Below, one piece after another: positions 53,160 through 64,000 of a stretch of DNA of 64,000 nt. Numbering within the stretch: the first letter of the stretch is position 1; each line of letters starts with the position of its first letter. The position numbers were made by a program, and so were the translations under genes. Source of the DNA: Phyto melanocephala (lineage: Eukaryota > Arthropoda > Insecta > Diptera > Rhinophoridae); contig OW799235.1 of NCBI GenBank assembly GCA_941918925.1, positions 41,708,201 to 41,772,200 of the forward strand. Reading direction: 5' to 3'. The notes under the pieces are model-generated. The model did no database searches. It was not told where the DNA came from and saw nothing but the letters and a program-made list of their open reading frames with translations.

Positions 53160-54250
53160 CAATTAAATTGTACTTTGAAGCGGTTAAATAGGCTTATTGA
53201 CTTTCATATGGATAAAGACAAAAATAAGTCTGGGTCAAAAATTATATCAAATCTGCCTACCGGTTCCAAAAATTTTGGAAATTAACTAAAACCTTAACAG
53301 GCGAAAATTCCACATGTTTTAATATTCATGTAAATGTGTCAATTTTGAATTGGACTCAATTTTATCAAAATACGTTAATGACCTTAAACAGGTATTAAAC
53401 TTACAAATTTGGCTGAAGTCAGATCATTTGTCCATTTGTTAAAAAATAATAAATCTCCTGGTTTAGATGGGATTAAGGTAATTTCAATCCACAAATCTGG
53501 AAAGGATCCTAAATTACCCTTCAGCTATTCCAATTAGCATTCTAAGCTTATTGGATAAGGTGTTCGCGAAAATTATTCTCACCACAATTTTAGATTTTTC
53601 AAATTGCAATAATATCATAAATCGAGAACAATTTGGTTTCTGAAAAGAGCAATCCATAGTACGTCAACTTAAAAGAGTTGTAAACTTTCTTGAAAGTAAT
53701 TAAAGTAATCGAAAAAGTACTGGAGCCGTTTTTCTTGATATCGAAAAAGCTTTTGACTCAATCTGGCGTGATTGACTAGCATATATGTAAATTAAAAACG
53801 TTAATGTTACTAATTTATCTACAAAAAGTTATCAAAAGCTATTTACATAAACGTACATATGTTGTATCTGTCAATAACAAATTTTCAGTGAATGGCAAAC
53901 ACCCGCGGGCTTGCAAGGATCGGTATTATCCCCTACACTATATGTGGATACCATGATGCAGCTTTATGCTCTACAGCGTAATGGATAATGCAGTAAGGTC
54001 TTGAATGCGATAATTAGGAGAATGGAAAATAATCTTAAATTAACTCGTAAATAAGAAAGTCAAGGACGGAAAAACTCAAGCGATTATATTTCCATTCAAC
54101 AAATCACGAAAACGCATTCCTACTAGATATTTATCTTCTAGGGGAAATTAAATAAAGCAGTAATCCTTGACAAAAAACTTTTATTAAAACAGCGTGTTAA
54201 TTATATTTGTGAGAAGGCAATTAAGTGTAGCCGTGTCCCTATATCCCTTA
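53160..54250 (+). pseudogene. Jockey-type reverse transcriptase relic
   Basis: Broken frames give LLKNNKSPGLDGIKV (RT block 1), PISILSLLDKVFAKIIL, INREQFGF, TGAVFLDIEKAFDSIWRD (first catalytic Asp), AGLQGSVLSPTLYVDTM and KAVILDKKLLLKQRVNYI. The YADD block is not recognisable. Stops occur every 20-60 residues, so it is old. It completes the gag-bearing relic upstream. Confidence 0.75.
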
Positions 54251-54290
54251 ATTAGCCAAATATCTAAACTTAACATAAAGAACAAGGTAC

Positions 54291-54867
54291 TTATTTACAC
54301 AATTTATTCAGTTCAAACATTTTAAAATAATACACAGATATAACTAATCTTCTACATAGAAATTTTCCCTTCAAAATGTTTAATTCCTTGACAAGGGAAC
54401 TGACGCTGTCATTCACTGTTTGAATTAAGTTTACAAACTGAAAGAAGGTATAGTTAAATAACGCTAATATACATACATACATACATACATATATAAATAA
54501 GTAATTATTTTGAAAATGCAACAATCAACATAGCAACAAAATGTATGCTTTAGTTAAGTTTATTGACCTTAGTTATAAAATTGTTATATATTATAATGTA
54601 TGTATGTTAAATTCAAGAGCTAATTTAAGTGTTTAATTTAACTGAAAATGAAGTTCCGTTTTCCCAATATCATATATCAAAATATGCTTAGTTTAGCATT
54701 TTTATTTGGTAAGAATTGAAATTACTAGAAATTATGTTGGTATAACAATTAATATTTTGAAACTGACTTTTTAATTTAAAAATGGAATCGAACATATTAA
54801 GATGCAAATTTTGTGAATATGTGTAGTTTTACAATATAACCAACAAAAAAAGACATTTCATGAAGTT
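54291..54867. other. AT-rich sequence, nothing recognised
   Basis: Contains a CATA microsatellite (54470-54490), otherwise no supported feature. Confidence 0.4.
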
Positions 54868-55170
54868 TTACAATTTCGTCTTTAAGAATGCAAAAACATT
54901 TGCTAATAAAAATGTATTCACAACAGATATAATGAGGTGGTTACAACCAAAACCACTCCCATTAACAACAACTCCAGCACCATCTACAACATTGATTGCT
55001 GGAGTATTAACATCAGGACCGTAAAAAAACAATATCATCATGGATGAGGAAGGTGATGATATGTTGTACACCTTAAGATGAAATTCAGAGGTGGAAGCAT
55101 GAACTGCAGCAGTCTCATCCAATGAGGAATATATGGATGAGGAGGGTGATGGTATTTTATTATCTATAGA
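54868..55170 (-). CDS. Possible terminal exon of an unknown secreted protein
   Basis: A reverse-strand open segment ending at 54868, preceded near 55172 by an acceptor-like ctatag. It encodes a Ser-rich start (IPSPSSSIYSSLDETAAVHA), NISSPSSSMMILFFYGPD, and GVVVNGSGFG followed by a hydrophobic C-terminus (LIISVVNTFLLANVFAFL) and a short basic end. The small-residue then hydrophobic tail resembles a GPI-attachment signal. No family was recognised, and the segment may not be a gene. It lies next to a DINE element (55200). Confidence 0.3.
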   Translation of the reverse strand, partial: SIDNKIPSPSSSIYSSLDETAAVHASTSEFHLKVYNISSPSSSMMILFFYGPDVNTPAINVVDGAGVVVNGSGFGCNHLIISVVNTFLLANVFAFLKTKL

Positions 55171-55199
55171 TTTGTAATAAATAAATCAATAATAATTAA

Positions 55200-55981
55200 A
55201 ACAAGTAAGAGCGCTATATTCGGCCATGCCAAATCTTATATACCCTTCACAACTTGTAGTCATGCAATAACAGTAGTTTGTATCACCATTCATCCCATAC
55301 GATATACGTACATACATATAAAAAACATACATATATAAAAACATCCCAGTGTAAAATTATAAATTTACGTCTGTATGTTAAAAAAACAAGTAAAAAAAAA
55401 AATTAAAAAAAAAATGTAAAAAAAAAATTAAAAAGAAAAATTTTAAGAAAAAAATTAAAATATATATAATAAATATAAAACTAAAAAAATTTAAAAATAA
55501 ATTAAAAAAAAATAATAAAAATATAAATAATATATTAAATAAAAAATAAAAAAAAAAATTTAAAAAAAATAAATTTTTTTATGGCTCAGCTGGGATTCAA
55601 TGCCACGTTTTCTCTAACCAGTATACACGTTTGTATGTATGTATGTTGTTGTTGTAATGTTGTTTTTGTGAAAAAAAAATCGAGGTGGTCGTGGGTTTTT
55701 GCTCATATCTCAGTTGTTTATATACCAATGTTTCTGATTTTCAATACCGATCTACTCCCGAATATTTCTAATATTTTAATACCTCACCCGGGTCCAAGCG
55801 ATGTCGGGGGGCTTCAAAATACACACGGACAGACGGACATACTGACTGAGCTTAATCGACTCCTCTATTCATAAGCTTTCAGAAAATATATACTTTATGG
55901 GGTCGGAAATGAAAATTGTAGAAATTTCACACAGAATGACAAACCTATATATACCCTTTTTCACTATGTGAAGGGTATAAA
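55200..55981 (-). mobile_element. DINE-1/Helentron element
   Basis: Complete-ended reverse copy: aacaagtaagagcgctatat, a damaged palindrome (cggccatgccaaa), A/T-only tract, gctcagctgggattcaatgc, reversed GTCY (cggacagacggacatactga), and the end cactatgtgaagggtata. Confidence 0.85.
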
Positions 55982-56834
55982 AAGAGTTGAGTAATTTTAT
56001 ATTAAAAATGTATTTTATTTATATAATGGTTCTTAAAATTAAGGTTTTATTTATAATTTAGTTCAAATAGTGCGAGACCAGTTTCTGATTGCAGGCCTTT
56101 GTAAATAATTGTCAACACTTTGTCATTCATTTGAGATAAGTATGGATCCTCTTTATTTAATAATTTTGTAATTCTTTGTGGAAGATAAACCATTTATTAT
56201 CTAAATATGTGATGACTTTTGATCTATGTTGTGATTCCTTCCATTCAAACTTCAAGATTTTATATGGTTGATTTAGAGGAATATCATCAATTCTTGAATA
56301 TTCAGGCATTATGCCTTGGGCAATGTTTATTATTTGATTATACATCTAAAAGATTTTAAATAAATTAGCAAAAAAAAATAAGTAAACTTTGAAGAATCAA
56401 TTGAACTTATAAGGAAAAATATCATCAATATCATCCTTTTATATCTATTAGTAAATAAAGAAGATATTTTCCGTACAACTTGAGTTTATTTCCATAAATG
56501 CTTTTATTCTATCCCTCTTTACTATTTTATTAAAAATCACTCAAACAATAATTTTATCTTAAAATATTCCACCTTTATTTAGAAATTCATCTCTATTAAA
56601 ACCAAAAATTTAGTATTAAGTATTTCTATTACAAACTAAAATTGCATTCAATCAAAATTAAAACTAAATAGGAGGCAATATTATTTTTAAAATTTCACAT
56701 TTTAATATTGCACTAAAACAAAAATCATAAAAAGAAACTTGAGAAACTCAACAACGAAATAACGGCCAACAACCGAAAATCTAATTTCATACCTTTCAAT
56801 TCTCATACCTTTCAATTTACCTTCAATTCTCTTA
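55982..56834. other. AT-rich DNA with one possible coding fragment
   Basis: The reverse-strand frame 56157-56345 encodes PEYSRIDDIPLNQPYKILKF then KESQHRSKVITYLDNKW. It faintly resembles small proteins of insect repeats (a 'KYxIL...TKYG..V.V.LD' pattern) but is not assignable. The rest is unrecognised. Confidence 0.25.
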
Positions 56835-56843
56835 TTACAATTA

Positions 56844-57024
56844 GGGTACACTTATACAAGGTGGCGGTACCAGCCCAGCTGACAATGTTCTTGTGTTCTG
56901 GAGTATGTCAAACTACATATTAAAAAAATGATTTCATCTTAGGAAATTGTCAAACTTGATACATACAAAAAGATAGCCAAAAATCGCTCTCCTTTACGCT
57001 ATCACCTTATGTAATTACACCATG
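56844..57024. mobile_element. 181-bp MITE with 9-bp target duplication
   Basis: Starts agggtacacttatacaaggt and ends gtaattacaccatg, with attacaatt flanking at 56835-56843 and 57025-57033. Weak terminal inverted repeats. It is the uninterrupted relative of the element at 21564-22810. The 8-10 bp duplication size suggests a Mutator-like family. Confidence 0.8.
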
Positions 57025-57194
57025 ATTACAATTAAAAAATAAAGATTTCAACAGTAATAAAAAAAATTCATCCGTATAGGTAAATTGCATACACAACAAA
57101 AAATTAAACATATTTAAATACATAGCTTTTCATAAAAAAAAAGAAAAAATACATTAAGAATAAGTAAATGAAACTTGACATAAAATAAGACTTA

Positions 57195-57311
57195 CTGCCG
57201 TATTCATAAAAAATATTTTAGGTTTATTGAAGGCTTATGTGACAAATTTGTCTACAATATCTGTCAAATAAGCCCATAATAAACCTAAAATATTTTTTAT
57301 GAATACGGCAC
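57195..57311. mobile_element. Hairpin MITE, TTA target duplication
   Basis: Arms tgccgtattcataaaaaata and its reverse complement pair over about 50 bp around a short loop. TTA lies on both sides (57192-57194 and 57312-57314), as for PIF/Harbinger MITEs. Confidence 0.8.
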
Positions 57312-57314
57312 TTA

Positions 57315-59032
57315 AACAATTAAATATTATAAAATTAAAAAGGCTAAATACAAATAAAGAATTTTTAAAAATACTTTGTATGTCTTTTTATATTTTCTTG
57401 AATAAATTTCTCTATTATTTCGAAATCCTGTGGATTAAAATTTAAAAACTCCGAGGATTTGCACAACCAAGTTCCGATGTTATATACATATAAATACGTA
57501 CGTTTTAAAAATAATATTAAGAATATTTTTACTACGGACCATATAAATCTTAAAATATTTATTCTTACAGGGTTGTTTGGAATAGAGTTTGCGCATTGGC
57601 AGCAGTAATAAGAACAAGGGTAAATAAAATACTCTTAGTAAACTTGTCACACAAAACTAAAAATTTTTAATATTTATTTAAAAAAATATAAAAATAACTT
57701 AATATTCATATCCCCTACCATATCAATCATAAAATAGTAAGTAAACAATAATTATAGTGACAAAACCAATTTTAAAACTGCTTACTATAAGCGTCTAAAC
57801 GCATTCCGATACTGAAATTCCATATTTAGAGTGCTTATACATACATGAGTCTTTCTCATATGTATATGTAGTTCCTAAGTATGGGGACAAATTACTGCAA
57901 AAAAAAAAATAATAAATAAAAGTGTATGAAATTTGAAATAAATATGATTTAGATTTCTTAAGACCCATTTCTGATAACAATTTATCATACTTACATATAT
58001 ATTTATATATATAACTATATAGATAGTAATATATGTTATAGTTTATTTTTTGATACTTGTTTTGTGTGCTATTTAAAAGAAAAATCTCTTATATTTGTGT
58101 GTGTGTTGTGATACAAAAATTTTATTGCTTTTATAAAAATATCATACATGTATCGACACGGTTTTATAACTGTTAGAAAATCCGGTTTTATTATTTTTAC
58201 AGCAAATTGTTTTTCCAAAGGTTAACTTTTCGAATATCGAAAAACTTATTTATTTATTCATTTTTGGTTTATTTTATCTTTAAGTTTTTTTTATAAATAT
58301 TTTGTGCTAATTATTCAAAAAATTTAGAATCTATTTTCATAAGATTTACTAGAACGTTTAGAGAAACGTATATAATGACAAAGCATTTAGGTTTTGAATA
58401 CTCCAGGCTAAATATATTATCTTAAAACAGTAGTAAGTAGCAAATTATATTTAATATCTTCTCGTTTTTTTATGAAATATTTTATAGGGTTGCTAAAACC
58501 TATATTTCTATTTTGTTTACATTTAGATCTTATTTAATTATATACTTGTTGACGTTTTTAAATAAAATAAATTACAAACAAATTTTATTATATACTTATT
58601 CTAATATCACACACAACATAAAAATTATGATTACAGAGTGAGAACTTAAAAGGTGATAAAAACAATGTCAAGTTTTTAAAAAAATTAACAACTAAATTTA
58701 GTTGCGATTTTCAAACATTAGAATAACAGTAATGACTTAACACAAATTTTGAACCATATCAAAAATACTCGTAGCAATTAAATGGTTTCCTTTGTTCTTT
58801 AGCGATGATGTGTATTTGAAGTTGATTTGAAAGTATTCTCCAAAGATTGACAAGATAACGATGTCTTAAAGAAATTAGTTTATTACCACTAGTAATGGCA
58901 TAGACTAAACGACTAGGTAATAAAATTTTAAAAATTTAAAAGGCCTTTAAAACCACTATGCAATTTTGATGTGTTTTGGTTCCAGTTGTACAAATATCGT
59001 CCAAATTTTAAATTTTATAAAGAGGTTTTTTT
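57315..59032. other. AT-rich DNA, nothing recognised
   Basis: No exon, RNA gene or terminal repeat supported. ORFs are short and of low complexity. Confidence 0.4.
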
Positions 59033-59215
59033 TTAAATTTTTAATTAAAATTCAAGATTTTTTTAGATGCTTCTCCACATAATTAATGATAACTTGAAAA
59101 CGGTTAGTCCGATATTATTAAAATAAACTTTGAAAAATTTAGATTTACATAGCCTTTAATCCGTTTATATATTGCGTTTTAATCGGCTGAGTAGTTTCGG
59201 AGTTATAATAAAAAA
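59033..59215. repeat. Left copy of a 170-190 bp inverted repeat
   Basis: The sequence with cataattaatgataacttga, cggttagtccgatattatta, tttagatttacatagccttt and cggctgagtagtttcggagt recurs as the reverse complement at 63181-63345 with about 90% identity by eye. The two may be the ends of one large element or a dispersed repeat in opposite orientations. Confidence 0.65.
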
Positions 59216-61065
59216 TTAAAGCAATATATTTATGGGTCAATTAAAAAAAAAACGTACACATCGAGTTTTTTTTTTTTGCTTATTTTTAAAGTTTTTTCAA
59301 TTCGCCGGTAAGAGTGGCCAATTTATGTAGAAATTGATGAAGATTAGGCTCTCAAAAAGATCAATATTTTTTTAATTTTTTTTAGGTTTTCTATGATTTC
59401 TATCTTGAGCGTCACACACCAAACATGTATAAAAAATCGCTAAAAATGTAAAAATATTTGAAATTCAAGCTTACTACGATGTTCTTTTGGTTCTTAAGAT
59501 TGACTTTTGCGTAAATCACCTTTTCGATTATAAACACAAAATCACGATTCACCTTGATTTTGAATTTTTTTAAAAGTGACTAGTTATTTTAAAATTTTAA
59601 GATGAAAATATGTAAATTTTTGTGTTGTTTTGATGTGTTTTTTTATTCTCATTAATTTTTACCACTTTCGAATTAAGTTTGTGGGAGTTGCATAAATTTT
59701 CGGTCCCCCAGAGTTTTAAGTTGCAAAAGCACGATTAAACTCAAATATCGAGCTTTATTTTCTCTCGATATCTTTGTGCTCTTTCAGCCGCCATTAATTT
59801 TGTTGTTTTACTCTTAAAAATTAAAAAAAAAAATCATAAATAAGCATTTTATTGTTTCAATATATATCAAAAGTGATGCTCATGAAATGTTTGCCTATTC
59901 TGTTTTTTTTCGTAGGCAATTTATTTCTCAAACTCACAAATTATAAAAAAAATGAGTTGAAACCATGTAGACAATGATTGTCAACTTAAATTTTTTACAT
60001 TTAATATATTCACTTTTAAAAAAATTAGCGTGACGCTCATGAAATTTTATCGCGCCCTTACCATGGTGTTCACAAAAACTACGCAAATGCACACTTTTTT
60101 ACAAAGATTTTTTTTCGCTTTTTGACTTTTGTATTAATTAAGGTTTGTACTTTCCTTACGTTATTTACTTGATTTAAATGCAAATTGAAAACTAGTAATA
60201 TTACTTAAATTATAAAAAAAGTGACGCTCAATGCAAATTGTGGGGACAACCTTTCTTTGCAACACCAAATTCGCACTAATTCAGTTTTGACGACTATAAC
60301 AAATGAAAACACAAGAAAGAAACTCAATAATTCGAAAACTGTTATTAAATGTTGCATATTTACTTTTTTCTGGATTTTATTTAATTTTGTTTACTAAAAA
60401 TTCTAACGGGGAACACATGCTTTTGTATGGAAGAAGTCCGAGTAAGAAACAAAACACCATTCTGGATAAACAAAAAAACAAACATACAAATTTGAGAATT
60501 GCGTTTTTTTGTTACATTTTCCTCGCTGATCACTTTCAAATTTTTTATTTTCTTGTTGTTGTTTTTTTTACCTAAAATAGTAGTGTAAAGTGCGGGGACA
60601 CAAAAATTGCGTTTATTTTTAAATTGACCCATATATTAAATTTTTAATGTGAACCATTTTTTTATTTTGGCTTAAGTTCATTTATGCTTTTATTTAATTC
60701 TATAATTCAATTAATTAATTAAGTTGTAACCATTATTAGGAATATTCTTTCTAAAAATTATTTCCGATATTAGCCGAGTGGAATGCATTTTCGAAATCAG
60801 CTACGATTTCATCATCAGCACTCTTTATCGGTATACTACTATGTAACTTAAAATTTCTATTTATGTTACAATTCAATGAAATTTGAATTAGTGAATCTTA
60901 GTATTTATTTTCAAATTTGTTGAATTTTTACTTCACCTATCAAAAGACAATTCAAAATTCAACATGCTCGTATTCTTTTATATTCGTAATACATTTTCGT
61001 TATGCTTTCAATATCCATCCTTTGGCTGGAATTATTGAAAACAATGTTGTATTTTACATTCCACA
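59216..61065. other. AT-rich DNA with a repeated gtgacgctca motif
   Basis: The motif gtgacgctca or its reverse occurs at about 59408, 59873 (one mismatch), 60030 and 60221, each beside homopolymer-rich sequence. A short forward frame (60303-60575) has no recognisable content. No gene is supported. Confidence 0.4.
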
Positions 61066-61665
61066 TTTTTATACCCGCCACCAAAAAAATGGTGGGGGTA
61101 TATTCATTTTGTCGTTCCGTTTGTAACACATCGAAATATCCATTTTAGACCCCATAAAGTATATATATTCTCAATCAGGGTTTGATTTGATGACGATCTA
61201 GCTATGTCCGTCCGTCTGTCCGTCTGTTGAAAGCACGATAGAGGTCGCACCAAAAAAGCTAGGGGGCTCAAATTTTGCCAGAATCTTTCTTATAGACAAG
61301 GTTTGTTTGGTATTGAAAATGGGCTAAATCGGAATATTAGGAAGAGAGTTATAGCTCGAAAAGCAAGAGTAGGTCGAAAAAACCGTGTCCTTCAAACATC
61401 GAATAAAATGGAATTGTGTCCAAACGCATTAACGTAGCCTCATGAAACTTCGAATATATATTTCCTGAGTAAAAACAATATTTTTCCTTGAAAATTATCT
61501 AAATCTATGCATTAGGAGAGGAGTTATCGACCAAAATGTACGAAAATTTATACCGCACAGTGTATTTTTCGGTATATTTAAAAACAAAAACGTCATAAAA
61601 GCAACAAAATTGGATGTACGACTCTGAAATTTTGCACACTTTGCTTTTTGGTGAGATGCTTTTTT

Positions 61666-62448
61666 GTGCCAGAAAATTAAGGTGCCACGCCCACTTTTAC
61701 GCCCACATCCCATATAACGTTTTACCTAAAACTCATATAATTTCTCTATTAATAAACATTTTGGAATAATAAAGGACTATATTGAAACACCTAAGTTGTA
61801 CTCATTCGCAAAAATAACTTTGACACGCCTACTATAACGCCCACTTTTCACGTTATATACCGTTAATAAAATTTAAAAGCTCATAAAACCGCCAAAATTA
61901 GAGGTATGATGATAAAATTTGCTACGTATATCCCCCTAGGCAATGTCATTACTGTGCCAGAAAATTAAGTTGCCACGCCCACTTTTACGCCCACCTCCCA
62001 TATAACGTTTTACCTAAAATTCATATAATTTCTCTAATAATAATGATTTTGGAATAATAAAGGGCTATATTGAAACACCTAAGTTGTACTCATTCGCAAA
62101 AACAACTTTGACACGCCTACTATAACGCCCACTTTTCACGTTATCTACCGTTAATGAAATTTAAAAGCTCATAAAACCGCCAAAATTAGAGGTATGATGA
62201 TCAAATTTGCTACGTATACCCTTCTAATCAATGTTATTGTTGTACCAAACAGTTTTGGTGACACGCCCACTTTAACGCCTACCTCCCATATAACGGTTTA
62301 TCTTAAATTCATATAATTTCTCTATTGACAAAGTTTTTGGGAAAATAAAGGACTATATTGAAATATCTAACTTTTATTTGTTAGCAGAAAGTTTATTGAC
62401 ACGCCTACTTTAACGCCCACTTTCATTGAAAGCATTTTAGTAGCATAT
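61666..62448 (+). repeat. 288-bp tandem repeat, nearly three units
   Basis: The unit starting tgtgccagaaaattaag, then gccacgcccacttttacgcc and atataacgttttacctaaaa, begins at 61666, 61954 and about 62240. The first two are very similar; the third is more diverged and truncated. It lies inside the long DINE element. Confidence 0.85.
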
Positions 62449-62458
62449 CGAAGTTATA

Positions 62459-63035
62459 AAGGGTGGTTAAATTTTAAGGACCGATGTTGAATTTAAATAA
62501 AACACAAATTATTTAAGAAATTATTATCATTTCTTTTTAAAATGATAATATTTGTATGGTTCAATTATGTATTTAACAAAATATCGGCCAAATGGCCCCC
62601 CCATCCTTGGCGCCACTCCTCTATCTGATGGTCCAAATTTTCAATGACAATGTTGATGCTCAATTGTTGGGCATGATGATGAGGCGAGGTTGACTGCTCT
62701 TTTGCAACACTATCGCAAAAACCAGCAGTGGTTCCCATTCAACGAACTAAGAAGGCATTCACAGATTTTCTAACATTTTATACAGACCTGTTTTGCAGAA
62801 ATTTAAATATTTTTTACAATTCTCCCGATTGTGGACGAATTTGAACGATTTGATTTGAACGCCCATTTTTATAAAAAACCTGAATAACTTTAAAGCGTTG
62901 CTCATTTGCGTATCTTTCCACGGATCAAATTGAGTAAGTTTGAAACTGAGAAATGTCAAGTGAAATGCAGAAAACAAATTTAAAGACTAGGTGTAGTTCA
63001 CCTTCAACATGGGCCCTTAAAATTTAACCACCCTC
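62459..63035 (-). mobile_element. Internally deleted mariner-like element, TA duplication
   Basis: TIRs agggtggttaaattttaagg on the left and the same on the reverse strand at the right, each flanked by TA (62457-62458 and 63036-63037). On the reverse strand the transposase start survives (EQRFKVIQVFYKNGRS-type sequence near 62900, frameshifted), as does its last residues (IENLDHQIEEWRQGWGGHL, to a TAA near 62566). The catalytic core is deleted. Confidence 0.8.
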
Positions 63036-63180
63036 TACAAAGAAAGTGATACATATTTTATTATAAAGAGATTATTCTATAGCGATTAACAAAATAATAA
63101 ATATTATTCTTTAAATGTACACAAAATTGGTGGTGGGTATAAAAGATTCGGCACAGCCGAATATAGTGCTCTTACTTGTT

Positions 63181-63345
63181 TTATTATAACTCCGAAACTA
63201 CTTAGCCGATTAAAACGCACTGTATTAACGGATTAAAGGCTATGTAAATCTAAATTTTTCAAAGTTTATTTTAAGAATATCGGACTAGCCGTTTTCGAGT
63301 TATTATTGATTATGTGGAACAGTGTCTAAAAAATCTTGAATTTAA
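63181..63345. repeat. Right copy of the inverted repeat
   Basis: Reverse complement of 59033-59215, beginning immediately after the 3' end of the long DINE element. The DINE therefore inserted into or beside this repeat. Confidence 0.65.
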
Positions 63346-63726
63346 AAAAAAAATAAAAAAATTATCCATAGAATTGAAAACTTCAACCATTTTTGTACTT
63401 AGGTATCCATGATGCATCAAATCTATATAGTGGATATCAAACCATTTTTTTTTTGCTGTTGACCTGTGTTATAGAGATATTATGTTTTTTAGGTACATGC
63501 GTTAAAAGTTTTTTATTAAAAAAAAAAACCGGTGAGATGAGTCGGTCGGGTCAGATATATCGTCTTAATTATTCTTAAAGCTACTTTCTGGATACTTACA
63601 ATGTTTTATAAATTACGAAACAGTCAGCCGCTGTAAGAATAGTTTGCTGAAGCCACTGTGAGCATAGTCACCTGAATTCGCCGAAGCCACTAAGAGAACA
63701 ATATATAGCTTCATACAAAGTCAAAA
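63346..63726. other. AT-rich DNA, nothing recognised
   Basis: Includes two related ctgaagccact/ccgaagccact pieces (63647 and 63681) but no supported feature. Confidence 0.35.
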
Positions 63727-63841
63727 AATGGCGTATAACATGAAATCTAGGTTAAGCTACGATGTGAGACTATACCTATGTACATGATGGTGAAGGGTAT
63801 TATCAGATTCGGCACGGCCGAATATAGCACTCCTACTTGTT
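63727..63841 (+). mobile_element. DINE-1/Helentron 3' end
   Basis: atggcgtataacatgaa, actatacctatgtacatgat, ggtgaagggtattatcagat, the cggcacggccg palindrome and tagcactcctacttgtt match, in the opposite strand, the 3' end of the long subfamily copy at 21645. The 5' limit is not clear. Confidence 0.75.
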
Positions 63842-64000
63842 TAAACTTTGTCGATTAGTTTATAATTTATTCAATTTGTATTTAAGAAATTTCAGAAAAT
63901 TTCTATTTATAATACTGATATTTCTGATTGTATTTCAGAATATTTGACTTATCGAGAAAAACTTTACCGAGGTCAAAGAAAAAAAAAGAAATATGGTCTT
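63842..64000. repeat. Satellite-like tttcagaaatttc sequence
   Basis: tttaagaaatttcagaaaatttc and tttctgattgtatttcagaa recall the degenerate tract at 7715-8110. Runs to the end of the window. Confidence 0.4.

Larger units (their letters stand above)
46772..54290 (+). mobile_element. Jockey-clade non-LTR relic split by DNA transposons
   Basis: gag pieces at 46772-47165, 51207-51264 and 51991-52449, a trace of the endonuclease near 52620-52745, and RT pieces at 53160-54250. Inserted in it are a 4.04-kb DNA transposon (47166-51202), a hAT derivative (51265-51982) and a mariner-like fragment (about 52745-53150). The gag pieces join in one frame once the first two are removed. Ends are not defined. 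Confidence 0.75.
61066..63180 (+). mobile_element. Long DINE-1/Helentron with internal tandem repeats
   Basis: 5' end ttttatacccgccaccaaaa with ggtgggggtat close by, the block gaccccataaagtatatata, GTCY tract (tatgtccgtccgtctgtccg), and 3' end tggtggtgggtataaaa, the cggcacagccg palindrome and tagtgctcttacttgtt. The 13-bp subterminal inverted repeats atacccgccacca and tggtggtgggtat are diagnostic of DINE-1-like elements. The interior holds 288-bp tandem units and a mariner derivative. Confidence 0.85.

Noticed and set aside
1..64000. CRISPR arrays, operons, bacterial regulatory sites
   Set aside because: Spliced genes, eukaryotic retroelements and poly(A) tails show nuclear eukaryotic DNA; the tandem repeats present are satellites or DINE interiors.

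Overview
The window looks like repeat-dominated nuclear DNA of a higher fly (Brachycera). It is very AT-rich. It carries many DINE-1/Helentron elements of the dipteran type (a GTCY microsatellite beside a conserved 'ccgaccccataaagtatata' block, ending ...gcactcttacttgtt), LOA-, Jockey- and CR1/Jockey-like non-LTR elements, and Gypsy elements including one with a tRNA-Trp primer site. The only host gene I recognise is Alg11, on the minus strand, represented by two exons (18631-19090 and 20506-about 20706) with spliced introns. No bacterial features, rRNA, tRNA genes or CRISPR arrays are visible. Layout: 455-7590 is a LOA-clade element with a doubled ORF1 and RNase H, interrupted by a 5'-truncated LOA-type copy with a 14-15 bp target duplication. 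7600-11265 is mostly AT-rich, with a degenerate satellite and one possible terminal exon. 11268-13690 is a reverse-strand CR1/Jockey-like RT whose catalytic YADD is deleted. 14096-16163 holds DINE elements, one inside a TIR element. 16411-18237 is a broken Transib/RAG1-like transposase gene. 18631-20706 is Alg11, with a DD37E-type transposase fragment in its intron. 21564-31634 is a chain of nested DNA transposons (a family with 9-bp duplications, PIF/Harbinger-like snapback elements, a tRNA-derived SINE, and a 4.04-kb hAT). 32550-42290 is a nest of Gypsy pieces, a complete-ended CsRn1-clade LTR element, a Jockey-type tail and a Harbinger-like element. 43764-46736 is a head-to-tail DINE array. 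46772-54290 is a Jockey-clade relic split by several DNA transposons. 54868-64000 holds further DINE elements, one long and carrying 288-bp tandem repeats and a deleted mariner, plus AT-rich sequence. The most interesting object is a 4,037-bp DNA transposon at 47166-51202. It has 27-bp perfect terminal inverted repeats, a 4-bp AAGT target duplication, repeated subterminal motifs and a multi-exon reverse-strand gene of a Cys-rich DDE-like family that I cannot assign securely to a named superfamily. Removing it, and the neighbouring hAT element, rejoins the Jockey gag reading frame exactly, which supports the boundaries independently. A smaller TIR element inside its own gene can also be removed to restore that frame. 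All element calls are made by eye; family names are given where motifs support them and hedged otherwise.
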